64,000 nucleotides of DNA from Romanomermis culicivorax. Its lineage: Eukaryota; Nematoda; Enoplea; Mermithida; Mermithidae. The notes beneath the pieces were generated by a model, which had not been told where the DNA came from, made no database searches, and worked only from the letters and a program-made list of their open reading frames with translations. How positions within the stretch are numbered: the first letter of the stretch is position 1; each line of letters starts with the position of its first letter. Positions 44,996 through 57,131 of the stretch are shown here, piece after piece. Location of the stretch: positions 1,879,027 to 1,943,026 of the forward strand of contig CAWUHX010000021.1 in assembly GCA_963922205.1 (NCBI GenBank), read 5' to 3'. The translations under genes were made by a program, and so were the position numbers.

Positions 44996-47900
44996 TCACA
45001 AAATTCGAAAGGGCGAGCGGGTCGATCGAGCCAATGAATCGATCGTCAAACTATCGATCAATTTATCAGAACGGTTATTGATGAAAAGTCCGCTGCGATC
45101 GTTAAGGGCGTCTCTGATCTTGGACGGGGGCCCTTTGTATGAAAATGTAGTTATCGTACTCAACGGCGAACGACTGATGGTCACAGTGTTACTACTTATG
45201 TCGCCTGCGTTACGGTATAGATCAACGTTGGGCGGTCTCGATCTGTTTGGCGACGTCAAACTTGAAAAAAAGAATAAATACAAAGAAAAAAAGCCCAAGT
45301 AACAACAAAAAAGGAGGGCGAACAACAGAAAGAACAAAAAGTGCAAAGAGCAATGATTAAATAAAAAAATATCAAAACAAATATAAAAACAAAGTAAAAA
45401 CAAAAGGAAAAGCTATAAGATGAGGAGAAAGTTCCAAAAGGAGGGAATTTCAAGAGCAAACGTGACAGAAAAAAGGTAACAAAGACAAAGAAAAGCAAAT
45501 ACGAAAAACAGCAAGACAATACAAGCAACAAGAAAAGCAGAAAAATTTCAACAAGCAACAGGGAGTAAAGGGCAAAAAGTAGGGGGAAGGTAAGAAAAAA
45601 TAGGAAAAAGGCCAAAAACAACAGAAAAGTAAAACAAGCGACAAAAAAGGTAAGAACAGCAGGAAAGAAAAGGAAAACAAGAAAATGGTAGAAATGAGAA
45701 GCAGAAAGGAGATCGAAAAGCGGAAGTAAAACCAAACAGGGAAGTCCATGAGAAAATAAAAAAAACAAGGAAGGCCATCGCAGAAACATAAACAAAAAGT
45801 ATTGGACGGCAGGAAAGAAGCTAAGCCAAAAGTAAAATGAAAAATACAATAAGCATAGGCCGAAACGAAGAGAAAGCAAAAACTAAGAAGCAGAAAGAAA
45901 AAGGAGGGAAACGTAAAAAAGGGTAAGTAAAAAAACAAAATATAAATAAAGTTTAGCATAAGAGCTAAAAGAGCTCACCCTGAATACATGGTCGAGGCAG
46001 TAGAGCTGACAGGTGGATGTTCGGGTGACATGCTATGTTCGCTTTTGGACCGCCTGGCAAAATATTTCGGCACTGTATACATGGTGGCTCGAACGACTTG
46101 CGGTTGGGGCTGCTGTTCAGCGCCGAAATTTTCTTTCACTTCCGCGACGTAGACGTCCGGTACCGGTTCTTCGGGGCCCCATTTCGACTCGACCATACGC
46201 ACGGTTGGTGTGCCACGGATTCTAGAAATGGAACACGTACAATGCAAGTTGTGAAAAAATTACGGGTCTTAATTAATGACGTCACATTTCAGTCCAATCA
46301 ATTCAAATCAGTTCTAAAGTATTCTGGGCACAAGGTGTATTTCAGCTCAAATTTTAAAATTATAATGCGAAAATGAAAAAAAAATTTACGGCTTACTGCA
46401 GCTGAATCTATGCATGTTTGGAACAGTAGAGAAAAAATTTTCTCTCATTCCCCCAACTGATGCAATTTAGAACAAAAATGCCCCCTCACTTCTGTTCGTA
46501 GGCTATCAATTGGCGCCAAAAGCCCCAGTTGGGTCTGATGATCGAACGAATATTTTTTACGTGCCTATACGCCTCTCGTAGAGTCATACTTTCGTATTTG
46601 ACCAAATAGGCCAAACATAGCGTGGCCGATCGGGAGACGCCGGCCACGCAATGGACTAAAGTTTTACCGTTATTCTTTTGCTTGTTGTTGTGAATTTTGT
46701 CGGCCACGATATCGAAATAAACGTCCAATTTGGTCAACGGGTGATCGGCTACCCGAATTTTCAAATATTCTCCCTGATGAAAAAAATTTGAGAATTAATC
46801 CAAGTTATAGATTATGCAAATTATGCACGATACGCACATTGTTGCCGCCACACTAAGGTCAGCGTCAGAGGTATACACATATATAATTTTTATAGAATCA
46901 ACAGAGGCCAATTCATTGGAATTGAGGCAACCATGAGACGAAAAAATGGGGCAAGCATAAGGTCAAATTTGACGTCAGCTAGCTTTTTACCAAATCAGTT
47001 CGTCGAATTTTTTGTGTAGTTATGAAAAAGGAGCGTGAAATCACGACGGAATATATTTTTGTTTTGACCAAACCAACTATGGTCAGTCAACTTGATTTAA
47101 ATAAGCAGTGGATCGAAAGAAGTAAAATTCAACTATGTAAGATTCATATTTAAACTCTTTGCCAGATCAAGTCAAGGAGTAATTTTAAAGACAAAATGAA
47201 CTTTGACGTCAGCAATAAAGCTTTTCATTTTCTGACAAACAAATACAGACCGTTTTTTAAATTTGATCATGAAATAAAAAGATAAATTAGTCAGCTAAAA
47301 CTGTTGTCAATTCCTTGAAATTTCTTTTATAAATATTTGAACGAGAGAAGCAGATCACACGTCGGAAAAGCATATACTAAGGCATCGAAAAGCAAATTGT
47401 GGTCAGTTTTTCATAACTTGAAACATATCAGAACCAAAAACGTAAATTTGACATCAGATGTACATAATCAAGACAATCAAAACATATCGCAGATTTGAGA
47501 AACGATAAATAAGATTCAGTAGCAACAAAAAAATAAGCCTTTACGCAAAACGTAGAATGTAGTAGCTGAACTCTCCTCATTTGAAAAAAATCGGTGTGAA
47601 ATTTTCTGAAGTCCAAAAACTATATATCGACATATGTATACAATGAAAAAGAAGCTATTGATGAAAACTTGAAGAAAAAGTCTTGTCAAGCTTAAGGCCG
47701 ATGTATAGTGATCCGTAATCCTGATCCTTAATCCTGAGTTCCTGACCCGATAAGGATCAGGAAAGGATAGGACCAGGTAAAGTCGTCCTTAACGTCCCTA
47801 AATTTAAGGATCGGGACGACTACGTGAGAAATATTTTACAGTAAGATTATATATTGAGAGTTGTATAAATAAAGACGACTCCAGACAGTAGGTTTTATAC

Positions 47901-49410
47901 ATTTTATTGATCTTGTTCATTATTCTGATTATTTTTTTGTTTTCGTTCACGTTGCACATGCGTTTACATTATTTTGCTTCGGTGTTTTTTGTTCATTTGT
48001 CATATTTTAATTCCCCCTTGATTAATTTTTTTAATTTTAAATTTTAAAATTTTAAAATTTTAAATTTTTCAATTTTAAATTTTTTAATTTTGAATTTTTT
48101 AATTTTAAATTTTTTAATTTTAAATTTTTGAATTTTAAATTTTCGAATTTAAATTTTTTATTTAAAATTTTTTAATTTTAAATTTTTTAATTTTAAATTT
48201 TTTAATTTTAAATTTTTTAATTTTAAATTTTTAATTTTAAATTTTTTAATTTTAAATTTTTTATTTTAAATTTTTTAATTTTAAATTTTTTAATTTTAAA
48301 TTTTCGAATTTTAAATTTTTAAATTTTAAATTTTTCAATTTTAAATTTTCTAATTTAAAAAGTTTTCAATTTAAAATATTAAAATTTTCTAATTTTAAAC
48401 TCTAATTTTTTCAATTTTAAATTTCAAATATTTTAATTTAAAATTTTTTTAAATTAATAAGGTTTGACATTAAAATTAATTAATTTTTTAGAAAGTTAAT
48501 TTTTCAATAAATAAAAACGCTGGAATCCATCAACAAAAGCAACAAATCTGCCGTTTTGTTGCAAACAAACATGGCTACAGTTTTACAACGCGCTGTAGTT
48601 GCAAAGTATTGCACTTGCGTAAAGTGCGCATATTTAACCGAAAAACATGAAAAATCTATTTCTTAGCTGACTACTCTATCTTATCTGGCAGCAAATTCTT
48701 AGTTTTTGCTAATTTCACTCCACTTTACGTCCCAATTACCGGAAAATCTAACTAGGATTATGCGCAGGCTAAAGCCGTTACGCATTTCATGAGTATTTAC
48801 TGTAGTGTGTAGCTTTCCCGATCCTTAAAAAGTACGGAAGGCTTGTACTTTGTTCCCGACGTCAGGAAAGCCGATCCTTTCCCGATCAGGAAGACATCGG
48901 GAACACCTTTCCTTATCAGGTCGGGAACGCTATCCCGATCCTGATTTCAGGATTACGGATTGCGTCAGGATCGAAAATTTAGGGAACGAGCTTTCCTGAC
49001 TCAGGAAAGGCCATTTTTTTAAGGATCAGGACGACTATACATCGGCCTTTAGTCAAGCCATTAAATTTCGACTGTTTGATACAATATCGAGTTCTAATTA
49101 AGGTGGTAGAAAGTACGATTCAATTGCTCTATTATTCTATATTCTATAAAGAAAATACTGTCAAATGTGTATTTTGTCAAGGGAAGAATTCCAGCGCTGA
49201 TAATTTACAGTGTATCCAAATCATCACCTGCTTGAAATATAAATTCGGCTCTTCGACCGTTGCATTAACCACAAAATTGATTTCGCGTTTTTTCAACGCT
49301 TCCGGTTTGATCACGTGCGCGGCGCACAAGAACAAATTTTTCGTAATTTCACTAATTTCGTTAAAACTAGCTGTCGACGTAACACCGCTAGCGTAATTGG
49401 AGCGAGTCAT
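44996..49410 (-). CDS. Dual-specificity protein phosphatase (DUSP14/18/21-like), four exons, 324 aa
   Basis: Dephosphorylates phosphotyrosine and phosphoserine/threonine. Exons are 49228-49410, 46490-46773, 45979-46221 and 44996-45260; all junctions keep phase and total 325 codons including the stop. N-terminal ISEITKNLFLCAA and VNATVEEPN precede the catalytic Asp in VADHPLTKLDVYFD, the P-loop HCVAGVSRSATLCLAYLVKY, and SIIRPNWGFWRQLIAYE. This order and the FWRQLI.YE end match the atypical DUSP14/18/21 group. The roughly 165-residue C-terminal extension, Pro/Ser/Arg-rich and probably disordered, is not usual for the mammalian members. Intron 1 (46774-49227) carries a TIR transposon, intron 3 a long polypurine tract. 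Confidence 0.9.
45275..45955. repeat. Polypurine tract filling a phosphatase intron
   Basis: About 680 bp of the plus strand is nearly all A and G with few pyrimidines (AAAGAAAAAAAGCCCAAGTA, then GGAAAAGG, AAGAAAAGCAG runs). The opposite frames read as Phe/Leu-rich ORFs that are artefacts of this bias. Confidence 0.75.
47695..49048. mobile_element. 1.35-kb TIR transposon, 3-bp TTA duplication, Harbinger-like
   Basis: Ends AGGCCGATGTATAGT and ACTATACATCGGCCT, each followed inward by CCTGATCCTTA-type repeats (about 100-200 bp in each arm). Flanks are TTA (47692-47694 and 49049-49051). A 3-bp TWA duplication is typical of PIF/Harbinger elements. There is no transposase; the core is an AT-rich simple repeat. 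Confidence 0.75.
48024..48470. repeat. AT-only minisatellite of TTTTTAATTTTAAA
   Basis: About 30 imperfect copies of a 13-14-bp unit fill the core of the 47,695 element. The sequence is almost entirely A and T and locally self-complementary (TTTAAATTTTAAA). Confidence 0.85.
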
Positions 49411-49808
49411 TTTCGAATTTGTGGTTAAATTTCTGTCGCTGATAAAAGGAGATTATGCTTGATTTAAAAATCCAAAAAAATATTGGCGATCTAACAGCGA
49501 AAGCATTTTGTGATAAGAAACATAACGACTAGAAAAACGGATGCAAATTACGTAGGCGTGATTGACTTTGTCGAATCATGGCAAACAAATGCTAAACAAG
49601 ATTTTTATCGAGAAAAACCCGATCAAAAAATAATGAATGAATGAGAAAAGACAAATAAACATTCGAAAACTTGATTTTCCGGCTACAGTCATTTGTTATT
49701 CATGCGCCGGAAAGTGTCAGACTGGGCAAAAGTTTGTTACTTCACTGTTCAATATGCAGTACCTGTTTGAGGTCATACACTCCGAGGCTAATCGAGTTGA
49801 TCGTCACC
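49411..49808. other. Upstream region of the phosphatase gene
   Basis: Probably contains the phosphatase promoter. A short plus frame (49,637-49,885) overlaps the next transposon and is not credible. Confidence 0.4.
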
Positions 49809-49810
49809 GT

Positions 49811-50830
49811 TGTAGACCGGGTGGCCGACTGTGCCGTCTGACCGACTGTAGCGGCTGGCCGACTGCACCGGGTGGCCGACTGTAGCACATGGCCGACAGT
49901 ACCGGGTGGCCGAATTCAATTTGAAATAGTTTATATGTATGAGTCGAACCTTATGTAAAATGTTTTTGCACGAAATGTGAATAAAATGTTGCTATAGGTT
50001 TCAATGTACAAGATATCATCAAAAAATGCAAGAGCAGCGCAAAAATATGCTAATTAAGTAAAAGCACACAAGGATGCCTATTTGAATTCAAAAGTTTTTC
50101 ATTTTGTAAGAAAATTTTCTCCTCGTATCCGTTCATTTTGTTGAGTATATTTGTTATAAAAATGAGTGAAAATGATTTTGGGGCTGCAGAATATCAGTTG
50201 ACAGTTCATGGAAATTCGACGTTGCTCAAGTGCGAAAGACGCACAAATTCTAATCATTTTTGGCTTTTCAAAAAGCATAAAACTAAACGAAGATTTGATG
50301 GTTTGCAAACCGCGTATTATGAATGCAACAATTGTGCTAAGCTAATGTGAATGAAGTAATGAGCCAGAGACATTCCAGAGTACGACCCTCAGATAGTTTA
50401 CTCAAGTTTAGACGAAATTCCGTTGTTGTTGTTCTATCTTCCTTGAAAATTTTATTTTTTGCCAAGTTCTAACATATTTTATTCATAGCTTTTTTGCTAC
50501 AAAAATATCAAGAAAGTCGATAGAATCAACCAATATAAGCTTTTATAATGAATTAAAAAATTATCAAGGGCATATTTCTGTAGATAATTAGCATATTTTT
50601 GTGTCGCTCTTGCATTTTTGATGATATCTTGTGCATTGAAACCTATATTTAGCAACATTTTATTCACATTTCGTGCGAAAACGTTTTGGATAAGGTTCGA
50701 CTTACATATAAAATATCTCAAATTGAATTCGGCCATCCGGTACAGTCGGCCATGTGCTACAATCGGCCACCCGGTACAGTCGGCCAGCCGCTACAGTCGG
50801 CCAGACGGCACAGTCGGTCACCCGCTATAC
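49811..50830. mobile_element. 1.02-kb long-TIR element (MULE-like) with tandem 17-mers in its arms
   Basis: About 245 bp at each end are inverted copies. The outer part of each arm is a run of about five TGGCCGACTGTA(G/C)CGGG units of 17 bp; the inner part includes AAATGTGAATAAAATGTTGC and CAAGATATCATCAAAAA. Flanks ATCGTCACCG and ATAGTCACTG suggest a diverged 10-bp duplication. Long TIRs and a 9-10-bp duplication point to Mutator-like elements. One small ORF lies inside. Confidence 0.75.
50162..50350 (+). CDS. Small transposon-borne zinc-finger-like ORF, 62 aa
   Basis: ATG 50162 to TGA 50350 lies between the two TIR arms. The sequence MSENDFGAAEYQLTVHG, LLKCERRT, FWLFKKHK and YYECNNC has the Cys and aromatic pattern of FLYWCH/WRKY-like zinc fingers often carried by Mutator-like transposases, but only one half of a full finger and no His pair is evident. 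It may be a DNA-binding remnant kept from an autonomous parent. Confidence 0.45.
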   Translation: MSENDFGAAEYQLTVHGNSTLLKCERRTNSNHFWLFKKHKTKRRFDGLQTAYYECNNCAKLM

Positions 50831-50839
50831 AATCATAGT

Positions 50840-52470
50840 CACTGCTGTACGATTTTCAAATGATTTATATTAATTTAAGCCAATAAAATGTTGATTGAAC
50901 TTCATCGCATATTAGCAAATTCGATTTTCTCCAAATCCTAGTTATTCTGTTAGTATATTCCCGAATTCTTATTCGAGACTTTTTAAAGAAAATTTGCTGT
51001 ATGTTTTAACGTTCAGCTCCAAAATTGGATGCAAAAAACTTAAAACCAACAGTTCACCAACAAAAGTATCCAAAATACAGAAATAATGAATTGATATTTG
51101 CAATTTAAATGCATTAGAGTTTTCTAAATTCGGGCGTTATAACAACAATTCTACGGATTTGCACGCTAAATGCTGAAGAAACTCCAGAAATGAAAAACTT
51201 CTCTTGTAAACAAGCTTCTCTAACATAATCCTCGTAGATTATATCAAAGAAACAAAAAGAAATAATGAGAAAATCCCGATTCCCAACGAACTTTTGATGA
51301 ATTGAAGAAAAAAGAACAAAGTCGTAGAAAATCTAAAGGAAAGGTGTTGGAATGCCGGGTAATCAATAAAAACGTAATCAAATGATCTACAACTAAAGCT
51401 GACGTCACGAAAAGTATCAGAAAAGTTTTATCCGTGACGTATTTTTTCGACGCGGGGAATAAAAACATGAGTTCTAATCAGAGATAATCGTTTTTATGCT
51501 GGAAACAAGAAGGAATAGCGATGACGTCAGCAAGATGATCGCATTTTTTATACCAGTAATTTAGGACTGACGTCAAGAAACGTTCTTACTTGCTTTCTGT
51601 TTCAGAAATCGATAAGAGAAATCGTTGTTCGATGAAGTGGGACAAAAATTTTCTGCGCTTAATAATTTATCTTTCGATACTGCTAAAACCAATTATGATT
51701 GCGTGATTTCGGGCCTGTCTACGTCAAGAAAAAAGTATATAGAAGTAAAGTTTAGAAACTTGAACTCATGCGGCAGATTATTATTTTCGTCATCGCCATC
51801 CGTGTGTGAGGTGGGTAGATGAAAAAAACCAGATGTCGACGGCGTCATCCAGAAAAAGATTCTTCTTTGTTCTTCAAACGCTGCTGTTGCCAAAAATCCA
51901 TGAGCACAAGTCAAAACTTTTGAAAATGAAAAAATTTGTAGGTTATTCGTTGTAGAAAAATAGAAAATTTTGGGCGAAAATACAAGCAAAAACGATTCTT
52001 TACTGACACAGATAATCGGAGACACTTTCTTCCTTAGAAATATTTGAATGCAGTAGTAGTAGACAAACATTTTCATGTAAGAAAAATTCTCCACGCGCCA
52101 GGCCACTCGGAAACGTTCGAAAAGTGACGCTCTAACAGCCTATCCTGCACGAAAAAACGTGTGCCAAGAAAAAGCTTAGAAAAGGACGATTGAGGTAAAA
52201 AATATTTAAGCACGTTTCATTCTAGTTCAAAAAATTTAAATGTAGGAAAGTGTTGGAAATTCAAACGGAAAGCCTAGAAAAAAATGCACCTTCTTGGGGT
52301 TAGCTGCAGGAATCGCGTGGTATGCTTACTGCTGACATAACTTCATGAACATATAGTCTTAATTTTCATACTCTTGGAAAAATACAATTTTCAAATGTTC
52401 TGCCCTAAGGTCGGAGAAACCCTGAGAACGTAATGTCACAATGTTCTTGTTCTTATGAACAAGTCATGTC
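50840..52470. other. Intergenic DNA, no gene seen
   Basis: The minus frame at 51,693-52,106 and others are low-complexity or motif-free. TGACGTCA-like half-sites (TGACGTC) recur around 51,400-51,570, perhaps by chance. Confidence 0.35.
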
Positions 52471-52476
52471 TTCTAA

Positions 52477-52847
52477 AGGCCCATCTATACTTTTTTCTCG
52501 AAAATTTGTCGCAAGTGATTGTAACGATAAATATCGAACGAATCCCTCATTTTTTTCTGTGCGCATGAAAGATCTTGACGAGTTCTATCCAGTGAACTAT
52601 ATTTTGCAAAAAAAATTTGCATAGTGTAGCAGAAATCGGCTGTTTTGTAAGCATCTTGCGTTTCTTACGTTTCTTGCGTCAAAGCTAGATTTAAAGCACA
52701 CAGTAGATATTTGTTGAACGTGTGTGGTATCTCTCGATCGGTAATTTCAATATCTACCTTACGATGTATTATATGCTGAAATTGCTCACATACTTGAAGA
52801 GTAAATCGCTTGCGTATGTTTTTTAGCGAAAAAAGTATAGATGGGCC
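52477..52847. mobile_element. 371-bp MITE
   Basis: Ends AGGCCCATCTATACTTTTTTC and GAAAAAAGTATAGATGGGCCT form inverted repeats. A clear target duplication is not visible. Arms also share CGCAAG(T/C)GATT/AATCGCTTGCG blocks. Confidence 0.7.
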
Positions 52848-52849
52848 TG

Positions 52850-55142
52850 AAGACGCCTGCTTTTTTTGGATCCATGGAACACCAATAAAAAATATTTCGT
52901 CCAAGAATCAGTGACTCTGAATCCTCAAAATATCACATGAACAGGCTCTCGTTTACTTGATTCTATGCCATGTGCACGGCAGACATACAAAATTTCTTGA
53001 GATTACGAAAAAAACGCATCGAAACAAAATATTACGTGTCTAAAAAAGAAAAGAAGTTTCATATAAATGTATCTTGAAAAAACGCCCTCCGTAACAGCTG
53101 GCTACGAAAATTATGAACTGTTTTGAATTTCTTCAATTGAGAAGAATTTTTGGAGTCAAGAAAGTTCTTACGCAGATACACATTTTCAACCTTTGAATTC
53201 GCTAGCGTTTTTGGTGCTTTCAGAAGTCTAAAATCCTAAAAAACGAATTTTTAGAGGAAAAAGTTCTCGGCTATGTCGGAAGAGGTCTTATTCTTTCAAG
53301 ACTTGAATAAAAAAGAAATAAGCAAACGTCATTCGGCTTAAGTTCCTAGCAAGCAAAAAAATTGGAAGACATCACCCTCATTTGAGCAGAAAATTACGTC
53401 ATGTTACCATATCAACCAAGAAAACAGATTGAATGACAACGTTCGAAAGTTGATAAATCATTTATCGTACATGGTGATCAATTTAAAATTCTCCGTATAC
53501 TTCTTCCGGTAACAAGAATTGACTACGTTTTTTGCAATATTATAGAATCAAAGAGAAAAATTATTTGGCTCGACGATTACATCATAACCAGATAATTTAT
53601 TTTTGCAAAATGATCGAAAAATTTCGCCATCCGGTTTTTTGGATATTTTTCAACTAGCAAAAAATTATTTATTATATAATGCATAATCGTCAGAAAATGA
53701 TTTTCCTATGGCCGAAAAACCGGTTGGTTTTCTAAAAAAAATGTTCTTTCTTCTGAACGCCCAAAGGATTTTTCGTTCAAAATGCAAACTTTGTGAATCA
53801 TTACGTATGCGTCATCATCACTGAAGATTTTTTATACATGCACAAAAGAGATAATACAAATGAGCGAATAAAAAAATTTTACTTTGTTACCCGAAAGAAT
53901 AATCATATTCTTGTTTCGAAAATTTGAGCAATTCGAGCTTATGCGTACTAGGGTAAAAGTAGTAAATCATGAAAAAACAAAAGAATGCCATAAGTAGGAA
54001 AATGCGCGCACATAAGAAGAAATTTTTCGATTCTAAGAATAAAACTGTGAATAGTACAAACGATGAAAAAATATCCTAGGATGAACATAAAATTATTCCA
54101 CGTGACAGTATTCATGGGTGGGCATCTGAGGAAATAAGAGAAATTCTAATCTAAATTTTTCCGGAACCGTTAAAAATAGATACATCACTCTGAATCGATG
54201 CGATCCGATCACTAAAATTCTTGCGAAATGAACTTTATGTGCATGCAATTTTTCTATTCTTACAGTAAAAATGTGAAGTTGTTATAAACTCATTAACTCG
54301 TCTACTTTTTTTTGGTTAGACTTGGATTTTTTTTTGATTTGATTTTGGTTAGAAACGAGTTCTTTTCTTCAAAATTCTAAACTTTGATGATAGTATGAAT
54401 AATATCTGAAAAAAACTTCAACAGATTGATCATTACACTTGCAGGCAACGCATCAAAAAGCAGTGATACTGTAAACGAGGAAGCCTAAGCCTTTCTGTTA
54501 GCTATGCAATGTACAAAATTTACAAACAAACTTATTCATAAGCGACCTTTTGAACGAAATTTATTTTCGCTTGGCTGCGTGAGTTGTCGAACGTGACTAC
54601 TATTCTAAATTGTGTCCGTGAGTGAGCCTCGAGAGAACACAGTTGATACAGTTATCAACGTTGATGAAAAAATGAAATTTATCCATTTCGTGAAAAGTTA
54701 ACCGCATTAATGCAAAAAAGATCTTCGTTTATATAAAATAGTTGTTCTTCTTGGTTTCAGAAAATAGCTTACAGCTGGAACCAGAAAAAAACGTCATGCT
54801 CAAATAGTTCCCCAGCGGCCTCCTAGAATGAAAGAACATTCATAAAAGGATAATGTTCTCCAACAAAACATTATATCTTTCCGAATAACCCATAGAAATC
54901 TAAGCTATCCACGTTGAATGCGCCTCTTTTATTTAAATCATAGTAGTACAAGATCGTATCGATTTTTCTTATCTTATGCTAAGAAAAGGGGTGCTCCGGA
55001 TGAAAGTCTCGGTCAATACGGATACTTTAAAAATTTGAATTTTTCATAATTTTCCACTGCTGACTTCATTTTCACCTACTTTCCATCCAAATATTTTAGA
55101 CACCCTTTTACTGCATGACATACGGACGGGAAAAAATAATGC
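52850..55142. other. AT-rich intergenic DNA, no gene seen
   Basis: No exon-like segment or recognisable repeat stands out; a CCTAAGCCT telomere-like pair lies near 54,483. Confidence 0.35.
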
Positions 55143-55523
55143 TCAAGGCATCCAACTAAGTTTATATTCCGGGTAGGCTAATTTCCAAGGCGGCTTTTGG
55201 CCACGGCTGCTACCGACGCAATCGTTGGAAAATGTTTTCGACGTCCATGAAGCCGGCAAGGACGACGTTGAATATGAAGTGGCGTTTTTGGTAGAATTTT
55301 GATCTGGGGCCGGAAATTTTTTGTGTACATCATCATTGTAATTTACTGTAGTAGCTCGGATGCTACGACTTTTTACGGTCGTCGCTGACGATCGACGGCT
55401 CTTTTGGGTGTGCGCGAATGCGTTTTCCAAAAAATTGAAAAGTAGGTAGATTTTGACGGAATAGAACAAGTGTTTGACTGTCAGGTCTGTACTTCTAAAT
55501 TGAAAAATGACACGAATTCGCAA
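55143..55523 (-). CDS. Possible 3' exon of an unidentified host gene
   Basis: The minus-strand frame ends in TAA at 55,143 and its last 90 or so residues are Ser/Thr/Lys-rich with a basic KSRRSSATTVKSRSIRATT stretch and a C-terminal PWKLAYPEYKLSWMP. GC is higher than in the flanks. The upstream border is unclear. No family recognised. Confidence 0.3.
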   Translation of the reverse strand: MRIRVIFQFRSTDLTVKHLFYSVKIYLLFNFLENAFAHTQKSRRSSATTVKSRSIRATTVNYNDDVHKKFPAPDQNSTKNATSYSTSSLPASWTSKTFSNDCVGSSRGQKPPWKLAYPEYKLSWMP

Positions 55524-56209
55524 TTGTTAGAGATTCAATTGAGTATATCAGCGAGTTTCCAATTCCTTAGTGGTACTCTGTTTGACAGAAAACCATTAAA
55601 TAAAGTATAGTACTTGCTTTCCAATTTCATAATTTAGAAGCATTTAAGAAAACAGGCTATAAAATAAAGGTATTGAATTTCTGCTCTGTCATTTTCAAAT
55701 GAACATTCAAACGTGAAAAAGTCCAAAGAAAGGTCAGAACTGGTGAATCATTCGTTATACATTTTATTTTTTCCATTTGTTATCAAAACTGCTGCAGTCA
55801 ATCTGGGAGAAAAGTAGCCGCGTAAACAATTTGTTTCTTATTTGCATGCACATTCCTTTTTTCCAGGCCATTCGAAAAAAATGAATACATATAGTCTTCC
55901 AGAATATAGCGTTTGGGATCAAGTAAAAGTATAGCTAAATCTGGGTGTTACATTTTGACTATAAAGAATCAAACAAGGACCACGCATTATGCACACTTTC
56001 ATAAGGATTTGTAAACATAATGATTTTTATATTTTCACTATACAGTCAAAAATTTAACATTTTAATACCAGCCGCGAGGATGTGTAAATTTAGGGAATTT
56101 AAAAATTTTTCGGTAAGAAACCATTTTTTGAATAAAAAACTGCACTCCAATATTTAGTTAAAATTTTACCGAATATAAGAAGGGCTACTTGAAAATAATC
56201 GTTACCACT

Positions 56210-56345
56210 TGAAAAAAATCGCTACTTTAGAATATGATGCCAAGCATTTTTTATGGATGAATTGCAAAAATTTCAGGATGCTTTGCAAAAATTTCAGGAT
56301 GCATTGGAAAAAAATCAAGATTTAAAAAAAACACACGATACCCTA
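56210..56345. repeat. Short tandem repeat TTGCAAAAATTTCAGGATGC
   Basis: Three close copies of GCAAAAATTTCA(G/A)GATGC occur here. The same unit recurs at about 61,015-61,090 and, reversed, at about 61,990-62,050, each near AAAAATCGTTAC and GAAAAAAATCAAGAT. A dispersed low-copy repeat. Confidence 0.7.
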
Positions 56346-56571
56346 ATGGTTTTAGGGTTTTACGTGATTTTTCATGGGTAAAACCCTAAAACCCTAAAGT
56401 TTCACCTATAAAAATTTTTAAAGTGTTGAGGTTTAAGGGTGTTGTGTATAAATATTTTTTGAAATTTTAAAAATTTTCAAGTAAGAAAATAATTTCAAAC
56501 TTCATGGATTTTAGAGTTTTACATTTAAAAATTCGTAAAATTTAGCAAATTTTTCGTGTGAACATCATTTC

Positions 56572-56784
56572 TTAGTTTATGGTCAATTTGTTCAATTTTT
56601 GCTGGCTTTCAGCGAACTTATGCACATTTAGACTATACTGGTCAGACGTTTGAGTTACAATCATATTTTCTACCCTCCACCCACCTGCATCGACCCACAC
56701 GTTATAAACGGCCTTTGTCGGTCCTATACTTATAACGTCTCTATGTTTTTGTGTTCCCTCCAATAGGAGTCCTTTACTTCCCAC
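56572..56784 (-). CDS. Possible host exon, unrecognised
   Basis: An open minus-strand stretch is preceded by a TTTATAG acceptor (56,785-56,791) and contains GPTKAVYNVWVDAGGWRVENM, a complex sequence unlike its AT-rich surroundings. It ends at the TAA at 56,572-56,574, or splices earlier. I cannot assign a family. Confidence 0.3.
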   Translation of the reverse strand: MGSKGLLLEGTQKHRDVISIGPTKAVYNVWVDAGGWRVENMIVTQTSDQYSLNVHKFAESQQKLNKLTIN

Positions 56785-57131
56785 TATAAATAAGAAAGTT
56801 TGGATAAATCGGAATCGAACGAAAAGTTGGAGGCAAACTTTTCACACAACATGCTGATCAATGATTTTTTAAAAATCCATCGTTTTGAAATTTTGAATAC
56901 TTTGGGCGGCTGTAAAACTTGTGGAACATTTTTCACCATTCCGATCTTGAGAGTAAAATGAAAGCAAAGCTAAAAATTGTCAAAGTTCGTCAACTTGAGT
57001 GAAACTTCAAAGATACAAAATAATTGCAAAAAATAAAGCATAAAATTTGAACAGAGATGGAATCTCGAACAATAACTCTATGGCAAAGTCATGCATCTTT
57101 CACGTGATTCAGAGTAAAAAATAAAACTTGA

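Noticed and set aside
45256-45959. Overlapping Phe/Leu-rich minus-strand ORFs of 76-207 codons
   Set aside because: They are products of the polypurine intron tract; all three frames stay open because T/C-rich codons rarely make stops.
51693-52106. 137-codon minus ORF
   Set aside because: Low-complexity Phe/Tyr/Ser-rich sequence with no domain and no splice context.
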